Of a DNA stretch of 64,000 bases, positions 45,734-55,261 are shown in pieces. The translations under genes and the position numbers were made by a program. Numbering within the stretch: position 1 is the first letter of the stretch; every line of letters begins with the position of its first letter. A model generated the notes under the pieces. The model was not told where the DNA came from. It searched no databases and saw only the letters and a program-made list of their open reading frames with translations. Origin of the DNA: Gottfriedia acidiceleris (GTDB taxonomy: Bacteria; Bacillota; Bacilli; Bacillales; Bacillaceae_G); contig NZ_SCFN01000008.1 in the NCBI RefSeq assembly GCF_004138285.1, positions 1-64,000 of the forward strand, written 5' to 3'.

Positions 45734-45953
45734 TATACAAAAGAAATAGAATCTGTTTGTGTTAGTAAAATGTACCTGTATTTTATGGTAGGACATAGGT
45801 CGTATTATAGCAGTAGAAGGTAGTGTGACATATGAACTAGACTTATTTGTTTTAAATTGCGAACTATTTTGGAAAAATTCAAACTGTTAAATAGATTTGT
45901 TGGAAAGTAAACTTAAAATACTAGATTAGGCATCTAGGGTGGTGAGGTAATGT

Positions 45954-47894
45954 ATGCGAAGAGATTTAATTTTGCAATATTTGTATCAAAAAGGAAAATC
46001 ACTAACTTCACAAGAACTTGAATCAGAATTCGCCATTTCGAATCGTACTTTACGAAATGAATTAAAAGAATTAAACACGATTGGAGAAAAGTCCGGATTT
46101 GTGATTCAGAAAAAACGTGGTGAAGGCTATTTACTTCATGTTGAAAACCAAGAGTTGGTTCAAACGTATTTGAAAGAAATAGACGGAGCATTATCTCCAG
46201 ATTTACCTCGAGTTCGAGTGAATAATATTATTATGCTTTTGCTTCAAACGACAGAATTTCAAACGATCGATATGTTTGCTGATAGTCTAATGATTAGCAG
46301 ATCGACAGTTTTTACAGACATGATAGAAGTTGAAAAGCAAGTTAGGATTTTTGATCTAAAAGTAGAAACAAAATCACGTTACGGAGTTCGGTTACTAGGT
46401 GACGAAACAAATTTTAGAAGGGCGTTTTCCTACTTTTTAAGTCAAAAAGAAACAGGATTGTTAAAAAAGTCAATTTATCAAACTTTCGAGAAAGCGTTTC
46501 CGTTTGCGGAAATTCGAGCTGTTTTGAGTGAAGAAGTACAGAATAATCAACTGAAATTAAGTTATTTTGCACTTGAGAATATTTTAGTGCATATCCAAGT
46601 ACTCTCGTTTCGAGTAACTCAACACAACTTTATCTTGCCTAATCAAGAAAAAAAGTTAGATGTTTCTCTAATCAAACCGTCGTTTATGAATATAGCAAAG
46701 AGAATTTGTGAAATTCTTTCTGAACTATATCATGTCGTATTACCAGAGAGTGAAATAATCTATTTAGCTGCTCATATAAGTGGTAAATCGAGTGTAGACG
46801 ATATTGAGGAACATGAAAAAAATGACTTAAAACAAAAACTAAAGAATTGTTTAGAAAGATTAGATCAAACATTCTTAACTCAGTTTTCAGGTGATCAGCA
46901 ACTTTTAAATACGATGATCATGCATATGTATCCATTGTTAAGAAGATTATATTTCAATTTAAAGCTTACGAATCCATTGATAGATGATGTATACAGTAGG
47001 TATTCGGATGTATTTATGATTGCTTTAAATTTTTCTGAAATGATAAAGGAAATATGGGGATTCGAACTTTCTAGTGACGAAATGGGTTACATTACAATGC
47101 ATTTAGCTGCTCATGTTGAAAGGGAGAAGCAAAAACAATTAAGTTCCTACAAAAAAATTCTACTATCTTACGGATTAGGAGCAGGATCAGCCGATTTAAT
47201 GAAAATGAAACTTGAAACACTTTTTCAAGGGGCAGTAATTGACGTCGTTGTGTATAGTGAGCTTCAATTAGTAAATTTAGAATATTACGATTTATTAGTT
47301 TCATCGACTTCGATTCCCTTTGACAATATTTCGATTCCGTATATTCAAGTAGCACCAATACTAACTGAAACGGATGTCCAAAGAATTCGTCGTACGCTTA
47401 CTAGATACCCAGCTAACAAAGTTAAAGAAGATGTACCTACACTTTTATCTTTATTTCATACAGATTTGTTTTATATAGAAGAAAGCAAAGAGTCGTTTGA
47501 CTACAAAGCCTTTATTAAAGAAAAGGCGAAAAGTGTTGTTGAACTAGGATTTGCAGCACCTAACTATCCTACTTTAGTTGTCGACCGTGAAGAAAAAATA
47601 TCGACGATACTGCAAAATGGAATAGCTGCGCCACATGCATTAAAAATGGTTGCTATCCAAGATTCAATCAGTGTGGTGATCTTTAAAAATCCGCCAACAA
47701 TCGATGGAAAAGTTGTACAAATCCTATTTTTAATTAATCTTCGTGCCGGAGACTTGTTTTTACACAAAGAATTAAGTCGATTATTTTTACACTTAATGGA
47801 TCACCCCGAGACGAAGCAGAAAGTATTAAAATCAAATAATTTCAACGATTTTCAATATGAAATTTCAAAAATCTTGTTTCAGTATGGTTCGTAA
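45954..47894 (+). CDS. licR: LicR-like PRD transcriptional regulator with PTS EIIB- and EIIA-like domains
   Basis: A 646-residue MtlR/LicR-type activator. An N-terminal helix-turn-helix (TSQELESEFAISNRTLRNEL) is followed by a second HTH. Two PRD modules carry His213 and His274 (PRD1) and His324 and His383 (PRD2). An EIIB-like domain begins near residue 402 and a fructose-type EIIA domain has His561 in AAPHAL. In such regulators phosphorylation by HPr and by the cognate EIIB sets activity according to sugar supply. The residue aligned with the EIIB cysteine is Tyr406 (ILLSYGLGAGS), so that control site seems lost. B. subtilis LicR is 641 residues and controls licBCAH; the same PTS class lies downstream here. 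GGTGGTGAGG precedes the ATG. Confidence 0.9.
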   Translation: MRRDLILQYLYQKGKSLTSQELESEFAISNRTLRNELKELNTIGEKSGFVIQKKRGEGYLLHVENQELVQTYLKEIDGALSPDLPRVRVNNIIMLLLQTTEFQTIDMFADSLMISRSTVFTDMIEVEKQVRIFDLKVETKSRYGVRLLGDETNFRRAFSYFLSQKETGLLKKSIYQTFEKAFPFAEIRAVLSEEVQNNQLKLSYFALENILVHIQVLSFRVTQHNFILPNQEKKLDVSLIKPSFMNIAKRICEILSELYHVVLPESEIIYLAAHISGKSSVDDIEEHEKNDLKQKLKNCLERLDQTFLTQFSGDQQLLNTMIMHMYPLLRRLYFNLKLTNPLIDDVYSRYSDVFMIALNFSEMIKEIWGFELSSDEMGYITMHLAAHVEREKQKQLSSYKKILLSYGLGAGSADLMKMKLETLFQGAVIDVVVYSELQLVNLEYYDLLVSSTSIPFDNISIPYIQVAPILTETDVQRIRRTLTRYPANKVKEDVPTLLSLFHTDLFYIEESKESFDYKAFIKEKAKSVVELGFAAPNYPTLVVDREEKISTILQNGIAAPHALKMVAIQDSISVVIFKNPPTIDGKVVQILFLINLRAGDLFLHKELSRLFLHLMDHPETKQKVLKSNNFNDFQYEISKILFQYGS

Positions 47895-47968
47895 TCGTAA
47901 ACGTTCATCTAGTTAAAAATTAGTTTCAAACTGAAAGAGTTTAGCTGGGTGAACGATACGATTACGAA
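47888..47968 (+). promoter_or_regulatory. Long imperfect dyad downstream of the regulator gene
   Basis: Arms at 47888-47907 and 47950-47968 share TTCGTAATCGTA and CGTTCA as inverted copies, differing only by AA against T between them. A small AAACT/AGTTT hairpin lies inside. The left arm covers the licR-like stop codon. No T run follows, so it is either a transcript 3' structure or a spaced operator. Confidence 0.5.
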
Positions 47969-48010
47969 TTAATATACTCTGTATTATTAGTTCACTCCAT
48001 TTTCATACGT

Positions 48011-48025
48011 ATGTAAGCGATTACT
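48011..48025 (+). promoter_or_regulatory. CcpA catabolite-repression site (cre)
   Basis: ATGTAAGCGATTACT fits the Bacillus cre consensus WTGNAANCGNWNNCW at every position. It lies about 155 bases before the secreted-protein gene, so the PTS operon should be repressed by preferred sugars. Confidence 0.8.
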
Positions 48026-48026
48026 T

Positions 48027-48108
48027 TTTTAGCGGAATAAACAGTTGAATAAATACATTCAAGATACTGCTGATTAAAATATTTGCTTAAATAGGTATCC
48101 CGCTAAAA
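48027..48108 (+). promoter_or_regulatory. Nested dyads in the leader of the PTS operon
   Basis: TTTTAGCGGAAT (48027-48038) and ATCCCGCTAAAA (48097-48108) are inverted copies with one mismatch. Between them lies the palindrome TTGAAT-6-ATTCAA (48045-48062). One of these may be the binding site of the adjacent PRD regulator, or the outer pair may form a leader hairpin. Confidence 0.45.
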
Positions 48109-48178
48109 TGGAGATGGCAGAAGAAAAAAGCAATTTTAAGTTAAAAACATTAAAAATATATATTTTGGAGGAAGTTAA

Positions 48179-51100
48179 ATGAAAAGAAATAAATGGTTTT
48201 TGGGTAGAGCTTTACCGGCTTCAGTATTAGCAGCTTCAATGTTTGCAGGTACTTTTAACAGTGTAGTAGTTAATGCTGCTCCTACCATTTCAACTCAATC
48301 TACTGTATCTCCTATTTCAACTGGTACTAAGATTTATATGACAACTACACAAATCACTCATGCAAAACCTGCTGATTTAGATACAACAAAGCCAGTAAAA
48401 TGGACAACTTCTGATCCATATGTTGCATATGTTGATACGATTGGTAACGCAAAAGGTGATTATAGCGGAAAGATTTTAGGGGTATCTGGTGGTACTGCAA
48501 GAATCACTGGTACTGGAGTAGATATGAGTGGTAATGCAAAAACTGTGAATATTACGGTTACCGTAAGTGAGACACAGTCATCTACAAATCTTGAAAAGCT
48601 TGTTTATTATTACAATGCTGGAGATTCAAATATTCCGGTTGAACTAAAAGACTCAAAATGGGAAACAACAAATATTCCTACTGCACCATCAGGAGTTAAA
48701 TTCCCATCTAAGAGCTATGTTGGCTATGTAAATGGAGAAAGTGGCGTAAAATGGTTAGTTTCAAAAGATACTTTAATCAAGTCAAACGATAAAATTATTC
48801 TTGGTGATGAAAGAGCTCATGGAGTAATTACTGGTATCGTATCTGATGCAATTACACTTTACGATCCAAACTTAGCACCAGCAGATCAAATTCAGTATCT
48901 ACAAGGTGGAAGATATATTCCTCAAACTGGTGAATCTTCAGGTTCTGGTACTAATAATTCTGGTGCGGCTGCAACTTTTAACGCAAAAGAAGTGATTACA
49001 AACATTATGCCTGATGGTAATAATGGACTTTGGGTTCTAGGTGAAAAAGGTAATGCAACGCATATCGTTAGAAAACAAATGTCACTAATGGGTAAATCTT
49101 TACTACAAACAGAGGTTTCTAGAAACTATACAGATAGATTTGGGTTCCAATCAGGTAGTATGTCTTTCTCTTCTACAGCGGACATGGTTAAAGCTCTTAT
49201 GACAGCTGATAAAGACGCTGCTAGAGCAACAGGTGATACAGACAATGATGGTCTTTGGACGACAATGTATGCTTCTGGTGAAATCTGGAGATACAACTAC
49301 ATGAAGGAAAACTTCGGAGCATCTGATGAAAGAACAAAAGATGCAAAAGCATCTGCTATTCGTGCAGTTGAATCAATTGTAACTCTTGGTTATATATCTG
49401 GTACGCAATTAAAAGTTACATCTAAAAACAATGTAAACGACTATGTGTATGTTGTTAACTCTTACGGTGGAAACGTATCAACGATCGATGAAGCAAAAGC
49501 GTGGCTTGCAGAGAACGAAGGAAAGCCAGTTTACGTTGATGAAAATGGTAAGTATACATTAGATCACACAAAAAAACCTGCTTCATCTGGATTCTTTGCT
49601 AGATCGTACAAGGTTAATACAAGTAATAACGGTGCTACAGTTCCAGAAGCTGAAACTTGGGATAATGCATGGATTAAAAAGAAGGCAGGACAAGCTGAAG
49701 ATATAAATGGAGATACAGTTTACTATAACGTGCCAGGATCTTTCAAAAATGGAACGAATAATGCTCTTAAAGCTTATGACACAGTTGCAGTACCTCCACG
49801 TTTAACAGAAATATTTGCAAACCAAAACGAAGGTATGGATGCTGATACAAAAGCTTTAGACTCAAATAAAGTTGTTTACAAAGCAACAACATCTACAGAT
49901 GAATTAGTAGGTCATTATTTTACACTTGATCTAGCATATAAAGCGTTCAAAGATGAGGATCCAGAACTAGCAGCGTTAATTAAAAATAATATGATTAACC
50001 ACACAAATGCATTAATGCTAAACAACTATTTCCAACTGACTGTTAACGGCGAGAACCCAACTGAATCTCGTTTTAATGAGGGAACGATTCGTGGAAATGG
50101 ATTAAACGTTCCAAATGCTCCAACTAGATGGGCAAATTTAAACCCTGAATACCTTGATGGTAATAAGGATGCATGGGGAAGAGACGCAGACTATGAAGAT
50201 GGTCCTTTAAATGCACAATTACTGTTACAAGCACTTGTAGTTGCAAGAGATTTAGGTGGATATAGTGACACTGAAAAAGAAATACTAAAAGCTCAAAAAA
50301 TTAATATTGCTGAACCACTTGACTATGCAAACGAGTACAAAGTAATGAACGGTGAAAAAGCGTCAACAAAGGCTAATGAACACAATGATTTTGAAGTAAG
50401 ATATCCAAAAACACACAATTCAAAATCGATGCTTGATATGACATTACAATATCTTGCAAGATACTTTGGTATTGCTGCTCATAATGGTGATGATATCGGT
50501 GTAAACGGTGTAACTCATGAATCATATATGAACTACTCGGATGAAGAAGAAGAAGCTTTAGCATACTACACATTATCTCATCATGCTGATAAGTTTAACG
50601 GTGACGAAATCTTAGAAGGTATGAATCAATGGTGGACAAACGAAAAGAGAGAGAAAAATCCATTCATGACAACTTTCTATGCAGCTTCACTTGGTGCATT
50701 GAAAGCAAAAGGAATTGATATCGGAAATGCACAAGTTGATCTTGCAGGTTCAGAATGGCAAATGTCACGTATCCCTAACAATTTCATGAACTGGGATGTT
50801 CTTTCTGCAAACAGAAATGACGTAACACATGTAGCACCAAATCTTATGGTTGACCAATTAATTCCACGTGATGAAGTTATGATGTCTAAATACAATACAA
50901 ACATTTTCGGAACGATGGATCGAAGAACAATTGACTCTGGTAACAGCAGAACAATGGAATCATCAACTGTAATCTCAATGCCTTACTGGATCACTCAAAA
51001 CCCTGAAGATGCTGCTAATGTAGAAGAGTTAGGATCAAAAGTTACTGCACCAGTAAACAATGGTACAGAAAGCTTAGGTTATCCAACTAACATTGCAAAG

Positions 51101-52492
51101 ATGAATCCTCATGCGAAATATAATGAAGATACACATACATTTACGATTAATGTGGGTGACTCGGTTAAGCTTGATGCAAAAACAACGGGCTATGTTAGAA
51201 ATGTGTCTTGGGCAACGAATGCTTGGGATCAAGCAGGATACAGCAATGGATTACCTTCACAAATCAATGCTGAATCAAATGTTTCTCAAGTGATCGACCT
51301 AAGAAATCTAGCAACTTATGGTGATGAAGGTAACGTAAAGCCAACCGACTTAAGTGTAAATGGCGAGTACTATGGTTCATACGCAACTGCTTTAAAACCA
51401 GGAACTTGTACAGTTTCGGCATATGTGATCGATGGATTCTTTAGAACACCGAAAAAAATAACTTACACTATCAAAGTTGTTGATCCGAAGAAATCAGCTG
51501 AAACAATTGCTCCTACTGAGCTTGACAAGAACTCATTTGCATATCCAACTTGGTTAAAAGATGCAATGGCTGAAAAAGGATTAAATACAGATGGAAACAA
51601 ATATGTAGAAGTTAGTTACGAATCATCTTCACCAGACGATGTTGTTGTTGATGAAGATGGAAAAGTAACGTACAACACTGATAAACCAGCTAACATCACT
51701 GCGACGGTTGTATACTCTGCAATGACATTGAACGGAGATCCACAATTTGCAAATGATAGTCACGTGATGACGTTTGTACGCACAGTATCTAAAGATGCAA
51801 AACAAAAAGTATCATTTGATTCAAAAGGTGGATCGGTAATAGATTCAAAGACTGCAAGTTACAATGAGGAAATTACATCTCCAACACCAACAAAAACGGG
51901 TTATACATTCCTTGGTTGGTATAAAGATGAAGCAGGTACTCAAGTGTGGAACTTTGCAACTGATAAAGTAACAGAATCTACAACACTTTACGCTAAATGG
52001 GGTACTAACAAACACACAGTTACATTTAACAGTAAAGGTGGATCTAAAGTAGCTACTATAACAGGAAACTATGATTCTGTCATTGCGAAACCAGCTAACC
52101 CAACGAAAAAAGGATTTGTCTTTGTTGGATGGTACAAAGATGCAGCGCTTAAAACAGCGTGGAACTTTACTACTGATAAAGTAACAGCTAATACAACACT
52201 TTACGCAAAATGGGATGTTGCTAAACCAACAGGGTTAAAAGTAACAAAAGCAAGTACTACTTCAATTAAAGTGAATTGGACTGGAGTAAGTGGTGTTTCT
52301 GGTTATGAAATCGTTCGTGCTACAAAAAGCGATTTCTCTGATAAAACAACAAAAACAACTACAACTGGAACATATACTGCAACAGGATTAGTTAAAGGTA
52401 AAACGTACTACTTTAAAGTTCGTGCTTTCACTCTTGATGGAAATGTTAAAGTTTACGGAAGTTACACAACTGTTATTAAATTCAAACTTTAA
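48179..52492 (+). CDS. Giant secreted protein with InlB-type repeats and Fn3 domain, function unknown
   Basis: A 1437-residue exported protein. A signal peptide (about 1-34, ending VVNA) precedes a Big2-like beta domain (WTTSDPYVAYVDTIG). From about 270 comes a section with GDTDNDGLWTTMYASGEI near residue 351 and GFFARSYK near 471, the pattern of a helical domain seen in some secreted glycan-related proteins. A long helical central part extends to about 950, then beta domains. Two InlB B-repeat-like units (about 1207-1275 and 1278-1346, each with GWYKD and TLYAKW) and a C-terminal Fn3 domain (about 1349-1437) end it. There is no LPXTG or transmembrane tail. I recognise no catalytic motif. Its place directly before a beta-glucoside-type PTS suggests binding or breaking down the polysaccharide whose fragments the PTS imports. 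Confidence 0.85.
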   Translation: MKRNKWFLGRALPASVLAASMFAGTFNSVVVNAAPTISTQSTVSPISTGTKIYMTTTQITHAKPADLDTTKPVKWTTSDPYVAYVDTIGNAKGDYSGKILGVSGGTARITGTGVDMSGNAKTVNITVTVSETQSSTNLEKLVYYYNAGDSNIPVELKDSKWETTNIPTAPSGVKFPSKSYVGYVNGESGVKWLVSKDTLIKSNDKIILGDERAHGVITGIVSDAITLYDPNLAPADQIQYLQGGRYIPQTGESSGSGTNNSGAAATFNAKEVITNIMPDGNNGLWVLGEKGNATHIVRKQMSLMGKSLLQTEVSRNYTDRFGFQSGSMSFSSTADMVKALMTADKDAARATGDTDNDGLWTTMYASGEIWRYNYMKENFGASDERTKDAKASAIRAVESIVTLGYISGTQLKVTSKNNVNDYVYVVNSYGGNVSTIDEAKAWLAENEGKPVYVDENGKYTLDHTKKPASSGFFARSYKVNTSNNGATVPEAETWDNAWIKKKAGQAEDINGDTVYYNVPGSFKNGTNNALKAYDTVAVPPRLTEIFANQNEGMDADTKALDSNKVVYKATTSTDELVGHYFTLDLAYKAFKDEDPELAALIKNNMINHTNALMLNNYFQLTVNGENPTESRFNEGTIRGNGLNVPNAPTRWANLNPEYLDGNKDAWGRDADYEDGPLNAQLLLQALVVARDLGGYSDTEKEILKAQKINIAEPLDYANEYKVMNGEKASTKANEHNDFEVRYPKTHNSKSMLDMTLQYLARYFGIAAHNGDDIGVNGVTHESYMNYSDEEEEALAYYTLSHHADKFNGDEILEGMNQWWTNEKREKNPFMTTFYAASLGALKAKGIDIGNAQVDLAGSEWQMSRIPNNFMNWDVLSANRNDVTHVAPNLMVDQLIPRDEVMMSKYNTNIFGTMDRRTIDSGNSRTMESSTVISMPYWITQNPEDAANVEELGSKVTAPVNNGTESLGYPTNIAKMNPHAKYNEDTHTFTINVGDSVKLDAKTTGYVRNVSWATNAWDQAGYSNGLPSQINAESNVSQVIDLRNLATYGDEGNVKPTDLSVNGEYYGSYATALKPGTCTVSAYVIDGFFRTPKKITYTIKVVDPKKSAETIAPTELDKNSFAYPTWLKDAMAEKGLNTDGNKYVEVSYESSSPDDVVVDEDGKVTYNTDKPANITATVVYSAMTLNGDPQFANDSHVMTFVRTVSKDAKQKVSFDSKGGSVIDSKTASYNEEITSPTPTKTGYTFLGWYKDEAGTQVWNFATDKVTESTTLYAKWGTNKHTVTFNSKGGSKVATITGNYDSVIAKPANPTKKGFVFVGWYKDAALKTAWNFTTDKVTANTTLYAKWDVAKPTGLKVTKASTTSIKVNWTGVSGVSGYEIVRATKSDFSDKTTKTTTTGTYTATGLVKGKTYYFKVRAFTLDGNVKVYGSYTTVIKFKL

Positions 52493-52523
52493 AACTTAAT
52501 TATTGAAAAGAAAAAACTCTAAA

Positions 52524-52565
52524 AGGATCTTGGTATATGGGGAATTATTGATTTACCAAGATCCT
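52524..52565 (+). other. 12-bp hairpin between the secreted-protein gene and the PTS gene
   Basis: AGGATCTTGGTA and TACCAAGATCCT are perfect inverted repeats 18 bases apart, without a T run. Probably a stabilising or processing structure that lets upstream and downstream genes differ in mRNA level. Confidence 0.7.
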
Positions 52566-52590
52566 AATTCCTTAGAGAGGGGAAAAAGAA

Positions 52591-53895
52591 ATGAACAGTA
52601 ATTTTTTTGAAAAAAAATTCTTACCGATCGCTTCGAAAATAGGTAATCAAAGACACTTACTTGCTTTGCGTGACGGTATTATGTTTGCCATGCCACTAAT
52701 GATCATTGGTTCATTTTTCATTATCGTAGCTTGGTTAGAAGCAGAATGGTATCAAAACTTCATGTCAAAAATATTTGGCGAAAATTGGAATGCTTTCGGA
52801 GATATCGTTTATAACGGTTCAATGGGGATTATCGCTTTAGTTGCAGTATTTGGGGTAGCGTATTCCTTAGCAAGTAGTTATAAGGTCGATAAAAAGAATA
52901 TTGATGGAGTTCCAGCTGGAGTATTAGCATTAGCAAGCTATTTAATTGTTAACATTATGAGCACGTTTAAAGATGGTAAGGAAAGCGTTTCTGCTTGGTC
53001 GCCTGATCTATTTGGTGCACAATACTTGTTCGTAGGATTAATTGTAGCAATTATTACTGCTGAAATTTATCGTTTCTTCTTACAAAAGAAGATCATCATC
53101 ACGTTACCAGATACTGTACCGCCAACAGTTTCACGTTCATTTACGGCTCTTATTCCTGGTTTTGTGATTATCCTGTTCTTCTTATTAGTTCGATACGGAT
53201 TTAGTCATACTGGATGGGGAGATTTTGCAACGTTTGTTCATAAAGTTGTAACACAACCATTTACAATTTTAGGTTCAACTTATATTGGTACACTTGTCGC
53301 ATGTTTAATGGAACATCTTTTATGGAGCTTTGGTATCCACGGTTCTTCGATTATCACGTCTGTTATGGAACCAATTTGGATTACAAATGCTGATGCAAAC
53401 TTAGCAGCAGTTAAAGCAGGTAAAGAGTTACCACATATCATTACGTATACATTCTATGAGAATGGAATCTGGATGGGTGGATCTGGTGCTACTTTACCAG
53501 TTGCGATCTATATGACGTTTTTAGCAAAGTCAAAACTTCTTAAGAAGGTAGGACGTCTAGCAATTGGGCCATCTATCTTTAACGTAAATGAGCCAATTAT
53601 GTTTGGTGTTCCGATTGTTTTAAATCCATTTTTAATGATTCCTTATATTCTAGCTCCGGTAGCAGTATTAACAGTAACGTACTTTGGTACGGCAATGGGA
53701 ATTTTCCCACATACGACTGGAACGATCATTCCGTGGACAACTCCATATTTCATAAGTGGTTATCTAATGACGGGTGGTAAGATTATGGGTGTAGTCATGC
53801 AATTGGTAGCTTTTGCAGTGGCTTCGATTATTTGGTTCCCATTCATTCGTATTTGGGATAAGAAAAATTTAGAATTGGAGAAAGCTAGTAAATAA
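52591..53895 (+). CDS. licC: PTS lactose/cellobiose-family EIIC transporter
   Basis: A 434-residue membrane permease of the lactose/cellobiose PTS class. It begins with the typical EKKFLPIASKIGNQRHLLALRDG block and has about ten hydrophobic segments, with FNVNEPIMFGVPIVLNP near residue 330 as the family signature. It takes up a beta-glucoside-type disaccharide while EIIB phosphorylates it. GAGAGGGGAAA precedes ATG 52591. EIIB and EIIA follow as separate genes, as in licBCA, but in a different order. Confidence 0.94.
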   Translation: MNSNFFEKKFLPIASKIGNQRHLLALRDGIMFAMPLMIIGSFFIIVAWLEAEWYQNFMSKIFGENWNAFGDIVYNGSMGIIALVAVFGVAYSLASSYKVDKKNIDGVPAGVLALASYLIVNIMSTFKDGKESVSAWSPDLFGAQYLFVGLIVAIITAEIYRFFLQKKIIITLPDTVPPTVSRSFTALIPGFVIILFFLLVRYGFSHTGWGDFATFVHKVVTQPFTILGSTYIGTLVACLMEHLLWSFGIHGSSIITSVMEPIWITNADANLAAVKAGKELPHIITYTFYENGIWMGGSGATLPVAIYMTFLAKSKLLKKVGRLAIGPSIFNVNEPIMFGVPIVLNPFLMIPYILAPVAVLTVTYFGTAMGIFPHTTGTIIPWTTPYFISGYLMTGGKIMGVVMQLVAFAVASIIWFPFIRIWDKKNLELEKASK

Positions 53896-53946
53896 TACTC
53901 CCAGGTAAATAGATGGATAATTGATTAGAAGAAGGGACTACAACTT

Positions 53947-54471
53947 ATGGGAAATCGACAAAAAATTATTACTTCGTTTCGATTAAAAAGAATCGGTGCC
54001 TTTGCCATTGATGCAATAATTGTTTCAATCATCTTGTCAATTGTGTATCGAATTACGGGACTCCCAAACTTTCCAGGGGTTCTAGCAAATATGATTGAGC
54101 TTCAAAAATCAGTGAGTGGAGCTGTTGGACAGGATGCAACCGTAAGGGTAATGGCTCTTTTTAATGAAGCATTTTTACAATCGCTTATAATCTATTTTTG
54201 TTATGACGTTGTAACAACCCTATTATTGAGAGGATCAACAATTGGAAAGATGATCTTTCGATTAAAGTTAACACGTATTAATAACAAAAAGGGAAAGCTT
54301 CCTTATATATTACTAGTGATTGTTAGAAGTTTCTTTAAATTTTTGACGATGTTTATTTTTCAAGGTATCCCGTTCTTCTTATCCGTTATTAGCATGTTTG
54401 CTAATCAAAAATCATTAGCTGTACATGATCGAATCGGTCGATTTGTCGTTATTAATAAGAACGAAGCATAA
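53947..54471 (+). CDS. RDD-family membrane protein
   Basis: A 174-residue protein with the RDD layout: an early Arg-Ile near helix one (LKRIGAFAIDAIIVSII), an Asp in that helix, and later helices (LIIYFCYDVVTTLL, ILLVIVRSFFKFLTMFIF). It ends with AVHDRIGRFVVI, the usual close of the family. RDD proteins are poorly understood; some act in ion exchange. Its place between EIIC and EIIB is unusual and suggests a role tied to the transporter or to envelope state. GAAGAAGGG precedes ATG 53947. Confidence 0.85.
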   Translation: MGNRQKIITSFRLKRIGAFAIDAIIVSIILSIVYRITGLPNFPGVLANMIELQKSVSGAVGQDATVRVMALFNEAFLQSLIIYFCYDVVTTLLLRGSTIGKMIFRLKLTRINNKKGKLPYILLVIVRSFFKFLTMFIFQGIPFFLSVISMFANQKSLAVHDRIGRFVVINKNEA

Positions 54472-54499
54472 AAACTTACTAAAGAAAGAGGAAATCATC

Positions 54500-54808
54500 A
54501 TGAATATCTTACTTTGCTGCGCTGCGGGCATGTCAACAAGTCTAATCGTTTCTAAAATGGAAAAAGTTGCTGATTCAAAAGGGATTTCAGCACGTATATG
54601 GGCAGTTTCAGAATCAGTTGTTCGTTCAGAAATCGAAGAAGCTGATGTGTTATTATTAGGTCCACAAGTACGTTTCCTTTTAGAAGAAATGGAAGAAATC
54701 TGTGAAGAGAAAAACATTCCAGTTGAAGTAATTAATATGATGAATTATGGTATGTGCGATGGTGAAGCGATTTTAGAGCAAGCTATCAATTTAGTTGAAA
54801 ATAAGTAG
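54500..54808 (+). CDS. licB: PTS lactose/cellobiose-family EIIB component
   Basis: A 102-residue cytoplasmic EIIB. The phosphorylated cysteine is Cys7 in LLCCAAGMSTS, preceded by a second Cys. The P-loop-like motif and LLGPQVRF are diagnostic. It passes phosphate from EIIA to the sugar at EIIC. The start is ATG 54500 behind AAAGAGGAAA; a longer frame from 54425 lies inside the RDD gene and is not supported. Confidence 0.95.
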   Translation: MNILLCCAAGMSTSLIVSKMEKVADSKGISARIWAVSESVVRSEIEEADVLLLGPQVRFLLEEMEEICEEKNIPVEVINMMNYGMCDGEAILEQAINLVENK

Positions 54809-54949
54809 TAACTGTTAAAGAAGTGACTTTTCTGATCTTTGATCAAGCAAAATTCGATGAATACCTTAAAGGTTTATAACTTTGAAAATTAATAGCCGTT
54901 GGGTTATGACGATAAAAAATTTTATTAATAAAGAGAGGAGGTCAGTTTT

Positions 54950-55261
54950 ATGGTAAAAAATGAAACAGAAATTTTCACGCTGATTCTTCATGGTGGAAAT
55001 GGTCGAAGTGCTGCAATGGAAGCGATTCAAGCAGCAAAAAAACAAGACTTCGATTTAGCTCGCAAGAAATTGAAAGAATCAGGTGATGCTTTAAATGAGG
55101 CACACCATATCCAAACAACGCTTATTCAATCAGAGATTGGTGGCACTCCAACGGAGATTTCACTTTTAATGATTCATGCTCAAGATCACTTAATGAATGC
55201 AATGACTGTAAAAGACTTGGCTAAAGAGTTCGTTGACATGTATGAAAGGGGCCTAAAGTAA
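54950..55261 (+). CDS. licA: PTS lactose/cellobiose-family EIIA component
   Basis: A 103-residue all-helical EIIA that forms a trimer in this family. The [13 protein letters not shown] segment, with His76 and His80, holds the phosphorylated histidine, and [12 protein letters not shown] is also typical. AGAGGAGG precedes ATG 54950. The stop overlaps the next start (TAATG), coupling it to the glycosidase. The 54809-54949 gap shows no gene. Confidence 0.94.
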   Translation: MVKNETEIFTLILHGGNGRSAAMEAIQAAKKQDFDLARKKLKESGDALNEAHHIQTTLIQSEIGGTPTEISLLMIHAQDHLMNAMTVKDLAKEFVDMYERGLK

